This document shows positions 1 through 6,048 of a DNA stretch of 6,048 nucleotides, in pieces. Location of the stretch: assembly GCA_027489195.1 (NCBI GenBank), contig JAIYAG010000521.1:1-6048 (forward strand), given 5' to 3'. The notes beneath the pieces are model-generated. The model ran no database searches, was not told the DNA's origin, and saw nothing but the letters and a program-made list of their open reading frames with translations. Position 1 is the stretch's first letter; each line of letters starts with the position of its first letter. The DNA comes from Burkholderiales bacterium. Lineage in GTDB: Bacteria; Pseudomonadota; Gammaproteobacteria; Burkholderiales; Burkholderiaceae_E. Position numbers and translations under genes: made by a program.

Positions 1-1068
1 CAAGGCCTGACCCCTGAGGCCGTGCCGGCCGCCGGCCGCCAGGTGCTGATCCAGCGCAACGGCAACGTCGCGATCGACTGCACCGCCGAGGTCCATCCGT
101 CGACCGCGACGCTGGTCGCGCTGGCCGCCCGCGTGGTCGGCCTCGACATCGCCGGCATCGACCTGGTCGCCGAGGACGTCTCGAGGCCGCTCGCCGAGCA
201 GGCCGGTGCGGTCGTCGAGGTCAACGCGGGCCCCGGCCTGCTGATGCACCTGAAGCCGGCCGAGGGCTCGCCGCAGCCGGTCGGCGGCGCGATCGTCGAT
301 CACCTGTTCCCGCCCGGCGACGCCGGCCGCATCCCGATCGTCGGCATCGCCGGCCACCACGGGACGACCGAGGTCGCGCGGCTGGTCGCGCACCTGCTGC
401 GCGCGACCGGCAAGCGGCTGGGCGTGGCCACCCGCGACGGGCTGTCCGTCGGCACGCGCACCATCCGCGGCGACGACAGCACCGGCTGGGAGGCCGCCCG
501 CGGCGTGCTGATGAACCGCAGCGTCGAGGCGGCCGTCTTCGAGAATCCGCCGCGGATCATGGCCGAGCAGGGCCTCGCCTACGACCGCTGTCTGGTCGGC
601 GTGGTCACCTCGCTCGACCGCGAGGCCGCCTTCGAGGACCTGTGCATCGAGGCCGGAGACCCGATGTGGGGCGTGCTGCGCACCCAGGTCGACGTCGTGC
701 TGCCCGAGGGCACCGCGGTCCTCAACGGCGACGACGAGCAGGTCGCCGACATGGGCCGGCTCTGCGACGGCCACGTGATCCTCTACGGTCGCGACGGCAG
801 TGCGCCGGCGATCGTCGCGCACCGCGGCACCGGCCGACGCGCGACCTTCGCGCGGGGCCGCGACCTCGTGCTCGCCGACAGCCGCGAGGAGATCGTCCTG
901 GCCGGGCTGATGGCCGCGGGCGATGCCCAGGCCATCCTGCCGGCGGCCGCGGTGGCCTGGGCGCTGAGCTTCTCGCCCGAGGCGATCCGCGCCGGCATCG
1001 AGTCTTATCATGCCGGCGAGGCGACGCGCACGCGCGCCGCCCGCGTGGCCCACGCCGCGTCGAACTGA
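1..1068 (+). CDS. Cyanophycin synthetase-like paralogue (CphA'/CphA2-type), 3' part only, with degenerate Mur domain
   Basis: The frame is open from base 1 to the TGA at 1066-1068, so the 5' end lies outside the window; the GTG at 22 is internal. The 355 visible residues align with residues 354 to about 705 of the CphA encoded downstream, which suggests a whole protein of roughly 700 residues. Residues 1-110 are the end of an ATP-grasp domain and keep the metal-ligand motif EVNAGPG (73-79). From about residue 111 a Mur-ligase-like domain follows, but its P-loop reads GHHGTTE (118-124) where CphA has GTNGKTT, so the phosphate-binding Lys is gone. The CphA motif ETARGG is ENPPRI here (181-186), and the GQGAHLG region is replaced. 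The protein stops before a Mur C-terminal domain. Compared with CphA it also lacks six residues around the STGG loop of the ATP-grasp domain. There is no frameshift or internal stop, so it is retained rather than decaying. Homology is certain; function is inferred. It resembles second CphA copies described in Ralstonia and the reduced cyanobacterial CphA2. Confidence 0.88.
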   Translation, partial: QGLTPEAVPAAGRQVLIQRNGNVAIDCTAEVHPSTATLVALAARVVGLDIAGIDLVAEDVSRPLAEQAGAVVEVNAGPGLLMHLKPAEGSPQPVGGAIVDHLFPPGDAGRIPIVGIAGHHGTTEVARLVAHLLRATGKRLGVATRDGLSVGTRTIRGDDSTGWEAARGVLMNRSVEAAVFENPPRIMAEQGLAYDRCLVGVVTSLDREAAFEDLCIEAGDPMWGVLRTQVDVVLPEGTAVLNGDDEQVADMGRLCDGHVILYGRDGSAPAIVAHRGTGRRATFARGRDLVLADSREEIVLAGLMAAGDAQAILPAAAVAWALSFSPEAIRAGIESYHAGEATRTRAARVAHAASN

Positions 1069-1087
1069 CGACCCTTCCCCCCACCGC

Positions 1088-1107
1088 GGACGGCCCTGCG
1101 GCCGTCC
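1088..1107 (+). promoter_or_regulatory. Intercistronic stem-loop between the two cphA-like genes
   Basis: A perfect 8-bp inverted repeat (GGACGGCC, loop CTGC, GGCCGTCC) lies in the 60-bp gap, 19 bases after the upstream stop codon and 21 bases before the cphA start. No T-run follows it, so a classical intrinsic terminator is unlikely. A role in mRNA processing, in differential stability of the two messages, or as a weak attenuator is possible. The structure is read directly from the sequence; its function is inferred. Confidence 0.45.
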
Positions 1108-1128
1108 CGGACACTCTCTCCGGCAGCC

Positions 1129-3696
1129 ATGGACATCAACCGAGTGCGCGCGCTGCGCGGCCCGAACGTGTGGACCCGACACACCGCGATCGAGGCGGTC
1201 GTCGGGCATACCGACGACGAGGCGTCGATCGACCGGATCGACGGGCTGGAGGCCCGCCTGCGGGCGCGCCTGCCGGCGCTGCCGGCCCTGCGCACCGCCG
1301 ACGGTGCGTGGATGTCGGTCCCTCGGGCGCTCGCCCAGCTGGCGCTCACGCTGCAGGCCGAGGCCGGCTGCCCGGTGGCCTTCGTACGCGAGCTCGGCAC
1401 CCGCGAGCCCGGGGTCACGCGCATCGTGTTCGAGTACTCGCAGGAGGCCGTCGGCCGCCTCGCGCTCGACACCGCGCTGGCGCTGCTCGAGGCGGCGCGC
1501 ACGGACGCGCCCTTCGACACGGCGGCCGCGCTCGCGAAGCTTAGGGAGCTGGACGAGGACATCCGGCTCGGACCATCGACCGGTGCGATCGTGCAGGCGG
1601 GCGTCGCCCGCGGCATCCCGTTCCGCCGGCTGACCGACGGCAGCCTGGTGCAGTTCGGCTGGGGCGTGCACCAGCGCCGCATCCAGGCGGCCGAGGTCGA
1701 CGCCACCAGCGCGATCGCCGAGTCGATCGCGCAGGACAAGGAGCTCACCAAGCAGCTGCTGGTGTCGATCGGCGTGCCGGTGCCCGGCGGCGGCGCGGTC
1801 GACGAGATCGAGGACGCCTGGAAGATCATGCAGTCGCTCGGCGCGCCGGCAGTGGTCAAGCCGCGCGACGGCAGCCAGGGCCGCGGCGTGACCGTCGACG
1901 TCCAGACCCGCGAGCAGCTCGAGGCCGCGTGGGCGGCCGCCTACGAGATCAGCGGCGACGTGATCGTCGAGCGCTACATCCCCGGCGACGACTACCGGCT
2001 CCTCGTGGTCGACGGCAAGCTGGTGGCGGCCGCCCGCCGCGACCCGCCGCAGGTGATCGGCGATGGCCGGCACACCGTCCGCGAGCTGGTCGACGAGGTC
2101 AACCGCGACCCGCGCCGCGGCGACGGGCACGCGACGCCGCTGACCCGCATCCGTCTCGACGCGATCGCGATCGCGCGCCTCGCGCTGCAGGGGCTGGGCG
2201 CCGACTCGGTGCCCGAGGCCGGCCGCAAGGTGGTGCTGCGCAACAACGCGAACCTGAGCACCGGCGGCGCGGCCACCGACGTCACCGACGAGGTCCATCC
2301 GGATGTCGCCGCGCGCGCAGTCGAAGCGGCGCGGATGATCGGCCTGCACATCTGCGGTGTCGACATCGTGTGCCGCACGGTGTCGCAGCCGCTCGAGGAG
2401 CAGGGTGGCGGCATCGTCGAGGTCAATGCCGCCCCCGGGCTGCGGATGCACCTCGCGCCGTCGTACGGCTCGCCGCGCCCGCTCGGCGAAGCGATCGTCG
2501 GCACGCTGTACCCCGCGGGCGGCGACGGCCGCGTGCCCACCGTCGCCGTCACCGGCACGAACGGCAAGACCACCACGGTGCGGCTGATCGCCCACCTGCT
2601 CGCCGGCTCCGGACTGAAGGTCGGCATGACCAACACCGACGGCGTCTACGTCGACGGCGTGCAGACCGACAGCGGCGACTGCAGCGGCCCCAAGAGCGCG
2701 CGCAACGTGCTGATGCACCCCGACGTGCAGGCAGCGGTCTTCGAGACGGCGCGCGGCGGCATCCTGCGGGAGGGCCTGGGCTTCGACCGCTGCAAGGTCG
2801 GCGTGGTCACCAACATCGGCCAGGGCGCCCACCTCGGGCTGAACCACATCGAGACCCCCGAGGAAGTGGCCTGGGTCAAGGGCGTGGTCGTCGAGAACGT
2901 CGCGCCCGACGGGATGGCGGTGCTCAACGGCGAGGACCCCCTGTGCGCGGCGATGGCGGACCGTTGCCCGGGCTCGGTGACGCTGTTCGGGCACGACGGC
3001 ACGCATCCGGTCCTTGCCGCTCACCGCGCACGCGCGCACCGCGTGGTGTTCCGCCGCGGCGACGCGATCGTCTGCGCGCACCGCGAGCGCGAGTGGCGCC
3101 TGCCGCTGTCCGGCATTCCGCTGACCGGCAGCGGCTCGATCGGCTTCCAGGTGGCCAACGCGATGGCGGCGATCGCCGCGGCCTGGGCGCTCGACATGGA
3201 CTGGACCGCGATGCGCCGCGGGCTGGCGACCTTCGTCAGCGATGCCGGCACGGTGCCCGGGCGCTTCAACGTCTTCGACTACCGCGGCGCGACCGTGGTG
3301 GCCGACTACGGCCACAACCCGGACGCGATGGCGGCCCTGGTGCAGGCGGTCTCGACGATGACCGCCGCACGGCGCTCGGTGGTGATCAGCGGCGCCGGCG
3401 ACCGGCGCGACGAGGACCTGCGCGGCCAGACGCGGATCCTGGGCGAGGCCTTCGACGAGGTGATCCTGTACCAGGACGCCGCGCAGCGCGGCCGGGCCGA
3501 CGGCGAGGTGGTCGCGCTGCTGCGCGAGGGCCTCGCGGGCGCCTCGCGGACCACGCGCGTCGACGCGATCAACGGCGAGTTCGTCGCGATCGACGCCGCG
3601 CTCGCCCGGCTCGAGCCCGGCCACCTGTGCCTGATCCTCGTGGACCAGGTGCAGGAGGCGCTGGATCACATCGCGGCTCGGATCCGGGAAGCCTGA
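1129..3696 (+). CDS. cphA: Cyanophycin synthetase, complete (CphA)
   Basis: CphA polymerises cyanophycin in the cytoplasm by alternately adding L-Asp to the backbone and L-Arg to the Asp side chain, each step using ATP. The 855 residues match the usual family length of about 850-900. Residues 1 to about 160 form the N-terminal domain, and the start MDINRVRALRGPNVW is typical of proteobacterial CphA. An ATP-grasp domain follows (about 200-460), with VKPRDGSQGRGV (243-254), the NLSTGG loop (375-380) and the metal-ligand motif EVNAAPG (431-437). The Mur-ligase-like domain has an intact P-loop GTNGKTTT (476-483), ETARGG (539-544) and GQGAHLG (564-570). The Mur C-terminal domain (about 710-855) includes DYGHNPDAM (726-734). 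All expected catalytic regions are present. The ATG at 1129 is supported by this N-terminal homology, although the bases before it are C/T-rich with no clear Shine-Dalgarno. It follows the CphA-like paralogue after 60 bp in the same frame and is probably co-transcribed with it, which may allow translational coupling. Confidence 0.97.
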   Translation: MDINRVRALRGPNVWTRHTAIEAVVGHTDDEASIDRIDGLEARLRARLPALPALRTADGAWMSVPRALAQLALTLQAEAGCPVAFVRELGTREPGVTRIVFEYSQEAVGRLALDTALALLEAARTDAPFDTAAALAKLRELDEDIRLGPSTGAIVQAGVARGIPFRRLTDGSLVQFGWGVHQRRIQAAEVDATSAIAESIAQDKELTKQLLVSIGVPVPGGGAVDEIEDAWKIMQSLGAPAVVKPRDGSQGRGVTVDVQTREQLEAAWAAAYEISGDVIVERYIPGDDYRLLVVDGKLVAAARRDPPQVIGDGRHTVRELVDEVNRDPRRGDGHATPLTRIRLDAIAIARLALQGLGADSVPEAGRKVVLRNNANLSTGGAATDVTDEVHPDVAARAVEAARMIGLHICGVDIVCRTVSQPLEEQGGGIVEVNAAPGLRMHLAPSYGSPRPLGEAIVGTLYPAGGDGRVPTVAVTGTNGKTTTVRLIAHLLAGSGLKVGMTNTDGVYVDGVQTDSGDCSGPKSARNVLMHPDVQAAVFETARGGILREGLGFDRCKVGVVTNIGQGAHLGLNHIETPEEVAWVKGVVVENVAPDGMAVLNGEDPLCAAMADRCPGSVTLFGHDGTHPVLAAHRARAHRVVFRRGDAIVCAHREREWRLPLSGIPLTGSGSIGFQVANAMAAIAAAWALDMDWTAMRRGLATFVSDAGTVPGRFNVFDYRGATVVADYGHNPDAMAALVQAVSTMTAARRSVVISGAGDRRDEDLRGQTRILGEAFDEVILYQDAAQRGRADGEVVALLREGLAGASRTTRVDAINGEFVAIDAALARLEPGHLCLILVDQVQEALDHIAARIREA

Positions 3697-3698
3697 AC

Positions 3699-3716
3699 GT
3701 CCGGATCCGGCCGGAC
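3699..3716. terminator. Possible short bidirectional hairpin between convergent genes
   Basis: The stop codons of cphA (plus) and the flavin oxidoreductase gene (minus) are separated by only 25 bp. Nearly all of this gap is an inverted repeat: GTCCGG (3699-3704), a 6-base loop, and CCGGAC (3711-3716). The inner CCGGATCCGG (3701-3710) is a competing palindrome. No T-tract follows on either strand, so intrinsic termination is uncertain. The position between converging genes is the main argument for a terminator role. Confidence 0.35.
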
Positions 3717-3721
3717 CCCGG

Positions 3722-4699
3722 TCAGCCGCGCAGCATCCCGGCGAGCCGCTTCGAGATGATCGTCTCGGCCTCGCTCATGATCCGGTCGACCAGCTCCTTG
3801 CAGCTCGGCACGTCGTGGATGAGGCCCACGACCATGCCGACGCTCCAGGCGCCCGCCTCCATGTCGCCCTCGGTCATCACCTTCGGGTAGATGCCCGCGA
3901 CCTGCTCGACGATGTCTTCGATCTTGAGCGCCGCGCCCTTCTCGCGCTCGATCTCCAGCACGCGGTCGACACCCTTGTTCTTCATCACGCGCTCGGTGTT
4001 GCGCAGCGAGCGCATGATGAGCCGCGTGTCGAGCTCGCTCGCGTCGACGATCGCCTGCTTGACGTTCGGATGGACCGGCGCCTCCTTCGTCGCGATGAAG
4101 CGCGTGCCCATGTTGACGCCCTCGGCGCCGAGCGCCAGCGCCGCCACCAGGCTGCGGCCGTCGGCCATGCCGCCCGAGGCCACGAACGGGATCGTCAGCT
4201 CCTCGGCGGCACGCGGCAGCAGGATGAAGTTCGGCACGTCGTCCTCGCCCGGATGCCCGCCGCACTCGAAGCCGTCGACGCTGACGGCGTCGCAGCCGAT
4301 CGCCTCGGCCTTGAGCGAGTGGCGCACCGACGTGCACTTGTGGATCACCTTGATGCCCGCGGCCTTCAGGTACGGCAGGTAGGGCTCGGGGTTGCGCCCG
4401 GCCGTCTCGACCGCTTTCACGCCGCCCTCGATGATCGCGCGGATGTACTCGGGGTACGGCGGCTTGGCGAAGGTCGGCAGGAAGGTCAGGTTCACGCCGA
4501 AGGGCTTGTCGGTCATCTCGCGGCAGCGCGCGATCTCGCGGGCGAGCAGCTCGGGGGTCTTCTGCGTGAGGCCGGTGATGATCCCCAGACCGCCGGCGTT
4601 CGAGACTGCGGCGGCCAGCTCGGCGAACCCGACGTAGTGCATGCCGCCCTGGATGATCGGGTGCTCGATGCCGAACAGCTCGGTGATGCGGGTCTTCAT
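3722..4699 (-). CDS. FMN-dependent NPD-family oxidoreductase (nitronate monooxygenase or PA1024-like NADH:quinone reductase)
   Basis: This is a 325-residue TIM-barrel flavoprotein of the 2-nitropropane dioxygenase family, a normal length for the group. Visible family motifs include PIIQGGM (14-20) near the N-terminus, NAGGLGIITG (34-43), GVNLTFLP (68-75), IHKCTSVRH (119-127), VDGFECGGHPGEDD (141-154) with a conserved His at 149, and the FMN-phosphate segments ASGGMADGR (174-182) and NMGTRF (196-201). Family members oxidise alkyl nitronates with FMN and O2, or reduce quinones with NADH. The DGFECGGHPGEDD and IHKCT segments look closest, from memory, to Pseudomonas PA1024, an NADH:quinone reductase once annotated as nitronate monooxygenase. 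That subfunction is a judgement, not proof. No signal peptide is seen, so it should be cytoplasmic. The ATG at 4697-4699 is supported by a strong Shine-Dalgarno; longer in-frame extensions upstream run through a GC-rich hairpin and do not resemble the family. It converges on cphA, with no clear functional link. Confidence 0.93.
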   Translation of the reverse strand: MKTRITELFGIEHPIIQGGMHYVGFAELAAAVSNAGGLGIITGLTQKTPELLAREIARCREMTDKPFGVNLTFLPTFAKPPYPEYIRAIIEGGVKAVETAGRNPEPYLPYLKAAGIKVIHKCTSVRHSLKAEAIGCDAVSVDGFECGGHPGEDDVPNFILLPRAAEELTIPFVASGGMADGRSLVAALALGAEGVNMGTRFIATKEAPVHPNVKQAIVDASELDTRLIMRSLRNTERVMKNKGVDRVLEIEREKGAALKIEDIVEQVAGIYPKVMTEGDMEAGAWSVGMVVGLIHDVPSCKELVDRIMSEAETIISKRLAGMLRG

Positions 4700-4703
4700 G
4701 AGG

Positions 4704-4710
4704 TCTCCTC
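4704..4710 (-). promoter_or_regulatory. Shine-Dalgarno of the flavin oxidoreductase gene
   Basis: On the minus strand the sequence GAGGAGA lies four bases before the ATG whose 5' base is 4699. The AGGAG core is at 4705-4709, giving a five-base spacer. This fixes the start codon against the longer open frame that continues upstream. It contrasts with cphA, which lacks a recognisable Shine-Dalgarno. Confidence 0.8.
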
Positions 4711-4724
4711 GTTGGGGGCGCCGG

Positions 4725-4758
4725 GCCCGTCGGGTGCGGTGCACCGCCCCCGACGGGC
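4725..4758 (-). terminator. Large GC-rich inverted repeat upstream of the flavin oxidoreductase gene
   Basis: Two 15-base arms (4725-4739 and 4744-4758) pair at 14 of 15 positions around a TGCA loop: ten outer pairs, one mismatch (4735/4748) and four inner pairs. It lies 54 bases after the stop codon of the DUF5666-like gene and 25 bases before the oxidoreductase start. No T-run follows on the minus strand. It could terminate or attenuate transcription from the upstream gene, act as a leader structure near the Shine-Dalgarno, or be a dyad binding site. The structure is certain; the role is not. Confidence 0.45.
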
Positions 4759-4775
4759 GGGCACGGCCCGCGCCG

Positions 4776-4781
4776 ATTATC
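4776..4781 (-). promoter_or_regulatory. Weak candidate -10 hexamer for the flavin oxidoreductase gene
   Basis: The minus strand reads GATAAT here, five of six matches to TATAAT, in the only AT-containing patch of an otherwise GC-saturated gap. No convincing -35 is found 16-18 bases upstream, and there is no extended -10 TG. If it is used, the transcript would start near 4769 and the leader would carry the inverted repeat at 4725-4758. Confidence 0.25.
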
Positions 4782-4812
4782 GCGCGTCGCCCGCCGCCGT
4801 GCCCGGGTCCGG

Positions 4813-6048
4813 TCACTGTTCGATCTCGGCCTCCTCGGCGCCGCCGGACAGCGGCGTGCCGCGCACCTTCACGAGCGTGCCGCCCGCGGGGCTGGCGGTG
4901 ACCGCGGCGAGGAAGTCCTCCCGGGACGCGTAGGCGCTGTCGTCGGCCCGTCGGTACTGGGCGCTCGGCGACAGCGTCACCGTCAGCCCGAGCAGCGTGA
5001 TCGACGAGGCGGTCTTCGCGGTGACCCGGGCCTGGACGAACTCGCGGCCGGCGCTGCCGCTCGGATCGCGGATCTCGTCGGCCTGCAGCACGCCGGTCTT
5101 CGAGAGCGTGCCGCGGACCTGGACCCGGACCCCGACCGCGAGGCCGATGCCCGAGTCCGTCGAGGTCAGCGAGGAGACCTGCACCGTGCGGCCGAGCAGC
5201 ACGAAGGTGGTGCCCCCCGCGCCCACGCTCTGCACCGCGCCCTGCAGCAGGATGCGCTCCTGCTTGAACGAGATCTCGCGGGCGACCAGCGTCGTGCCCG
5301 ACAGCGTGCCGTCGACCTCGACACGCACGCCGTTGGCGAGATCGGCGAGCGCGCCGTTGCGGATCTGCGTGCTCGTGTTCCAGCTCACGGTGCGGCCGTC
5401 GACGGTGAAGGTCGAGTTCGCGGTGTTCAGTCCGGCGACGAATCCCTCGAGCTCGTTGCGGCTGCCCGACGGCGCCCGCACGCCGACCGAGTCGTCGTAG
5501 AGGTCCTCGCATTCGAGCCGGGTGGCCGAGAACACATTGGCCGTCGCGCCCGAGAAGCTGCCGTGCACCTCGACCTCGGCGCCTGCCGCGAGCGATCCGA
5601 CCCCGCAGCCGGCGGGCGTGAACACCGGCGTGCCGGGCATCGACACGGTGACCGGGCCGCTCGCGCCACCGTTCAGCGTGAACGAGCTCGCCGAGGCGAC
5701 CGAGACGATGCGCCCGCGGATCGAGTCGGACACGCCCGTGCCGGAGAAGACCTCGACGCGGGACGCGCGGATCGTGCCGGCGGCGTCGCGCAGTCCGTGC
5801 ACCTCGACGCGCTGGCCGGCGATCCCGGCGAGGGTGGCGCCATCGGAGAACACCGTGGCGTCGTCGACGAGCACGCGCACGCCGCCGACGGTGAACGCGG
5901 GCGGGACCGCGGTGGCGTCGACCGTGGCGACCGTGCCGCGCAGCTCGGGCTCGATGCTGACGCGATCGGTGCTGCCGGATGCGCCGTCGTCTGCGATGCG
6001 GCCGCGCAGCTTGACGCGCATGCCCGAAGCGAGCTGCGCCACGCCGCG
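4813..6048 (-). CDS. DUF5666-like multi-repeat protein, C-terminal part (5' end outside window)
   Basis: The frame is open from the right edge to the TGA at 4813-4815, giving 411 visible residues. The GTG at 6040-6042 falls inside a repeat unit and is very unlikely to be the start. The protein is a chain of repeats of about 65-90 residues. Each begins with a hydrophobic-x-G-x-V strand (LRGTV, IRGRI, LEGFV, LQGAV), continues with a 'FTVGG..V.V' strand, and ends with a 'L..G..VEV.G.L....L.A..I' segment such as LANGVRVEVDGTLSG (237-251). This is the pattern of DUF5666 domains, small beta-rich modules usually found in exported or surface proteins of proteobacteria with no established function. 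The visible part has no membrane segment. Only two cysteines occur (148 and 180), both in one repeat, which could form a disulphide outside the cytoplasm. The signal peptide, if any, would lie beyond the window. The function is unknown. The gene precedes the flavin oxidoreductase gene on the same strand by 113 bp. Confidence 0.8.
   Translation of the reverse strand, partial: RGVAQLASGMRVKLRGRIADDGASGSTDRVSIEPELRGTVATVDATAVPPAFTVGGVRVLVDDATVFSDGATLAGIAGQRVEVHGLRDAAGTIRASRVEVFSGTGVSDSIRGRIVSVASASSFTLNGGASGPVTVSMPGTPVFTPAGCGVGSLAAGAEVEVHGSFSGATANVFSATRLECEDLYDDSVGVRAPSGSRNELEGFVAGLNTANSTFTVDGRTVSWNTSTQIRNGALADLANGVRVEVDGTLSGTTLVAREISFKQERILLQGAVQSVGAGGTTFVLLGRTVQVSSLTSTDSGIGLAVGVRVQVRGTLSKTGVLQADEIRDPSGSAGREFVQARVTAKTASSITLLGLTVTLSPSAQYRRADDSAYASREDFLAAVTASPAGGTLVKVRGTPLSGGAEEAEIEQ
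4816..5943 (-). repeat. Five tandem DUF5666-like repeat units
   Basis: Reading along the minus strand, full units lie at about 5943-5722, 5721-5452, 5451-5254, 5253-5041 and 5040-4816, after the end of an earlier unit at the window edge. Boundaries were placed by eye from the recurring hydrophobic-x-G-x-V opening and the 'G..V.V.G.L' closing segment. The units are diverged at protein level and do not appear as DNA repeats. The last unit is the most divergent, opening VQARV and containing an inserted stretch (about residues 366-388 of the visible protein). Confidence 0.6.

Noticed and set aside
22..24. GTG as start of the upstream cphA-like gene
   Set aside because: Residues encoded before it (QGL...) align with CphA residues from 354 onward, so the frame continues from outside the window.
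1..1068. Upstream cphA-like copy as a plain pseudogene
   Set aside because: No stop, frameshift or altered codon use is seen over 355 codons, and non-catalytic parts remain well aligned with CphA, which suggests retained function.
1008..1859. 283-codon minus-strand open frame across the cphA'-cphA junction
   Set aside because: It is a Ser/Ala/Arg-rich translation without motifs, antisense to two homologous coding regions.
1929..3890. 653-codon open frame on the plus strand overlapping cphA in another frame
   Set aside because: It is Arg/Gly/Pro-rich low-complexity translation caused by high GC, has no recognisable motif, and lies over a certain CphA frame.
3815..4933. 372-codon plus-strand open frame antisense to the flavin oxidoreductase gene
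   Set aside because: Its His/Asp/Arg/Leu-rich composition is typical of antisense shadows in GC-rich genes. The opposite strand encodes a clear family member with a Shine-Dalgarno.
4700..5512. Upstream extension of the flavin oxidoreductase frame, giving a 596-residue protein
   Set aside because: The extension is Arg/Gly-rich and overlaps the DUF5666-like frame and the inverted repeat. Family homology and the Shine-Dalgarno both place the start at 4699.
6040..6042. GTG as start of the DUF5666-like protein
   Set aside because: The frame stays open to the window edge, the GTG lies within a repeat unit, and no signal peptide follows it.

Overview
The window is about 70% GC and almost fully coding. 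Gene content, codon use and the look of the proteins suggest a high-GC betaproteobacterium, probably Burkholderiales. That assignment is an inference from protein resemblance; no rRNA or marker gene is present. Four protein genes are visible, two of them cut by the window edges. No tRNA, rRNA, insertion sequence, CRISPR array or phage gene was seen.

The left half (1-3696, plus strand) is a cyanophycin synthesis locus. Position 1 falls inside a cphA-like paralogue, of which the last 355 codons are visible. It is followed after 60 bp, in the same reading frame, by a complete 855-residue cyanophycin synthetase (CphA). CphA makes the nitrogen-storage polymer multi-L-arginyl-poly-L-aspartate: its ATP-grasp domain adds Asp and its Mur-ligase-like domain adds Arg. 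The upstream paralogue is clearly homologous and has an uninterrupted frame, but it has lost the Mur P-loop, other Mur motifs, the Mur C-terminal domain and a conserved ATP-grasp loop. It looks like a retained pseudo-enzyme or a specialised partner of CphA rather than a second full synthetase. A perfect 8-bp stem-loop sits between the two genes.

The right half (3722-6048, minus strand) converges on cphA with only 25 bp between the stop codons. It holds a 325-residue FMN-dependent oxidoreductase of the nitronate monooxygenase / NADH:quinone reductase (PA1024-like) family, with a clear Shine-Dalgarno. Upstream of it is the C-terminal 411 residues of a protein built from tandem DUF5666-like beta-rich repeats, probably exported. 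The 113-bp gap between these two genes holds a large GC-rich inverted repeat and the only AT-rich, -10-like hexamer of the gap.

The cphA pair probably forms one transcription unit. The two minus-strand genes have no obvious metabolic link to it. No cyanophycin-degrading gene (cphB, cphE, isoaspartyl dipeptidase) lies within these 6 kb. The most distinctive feature is the doubly degenerate cphA paralogue beside an intact CphA.
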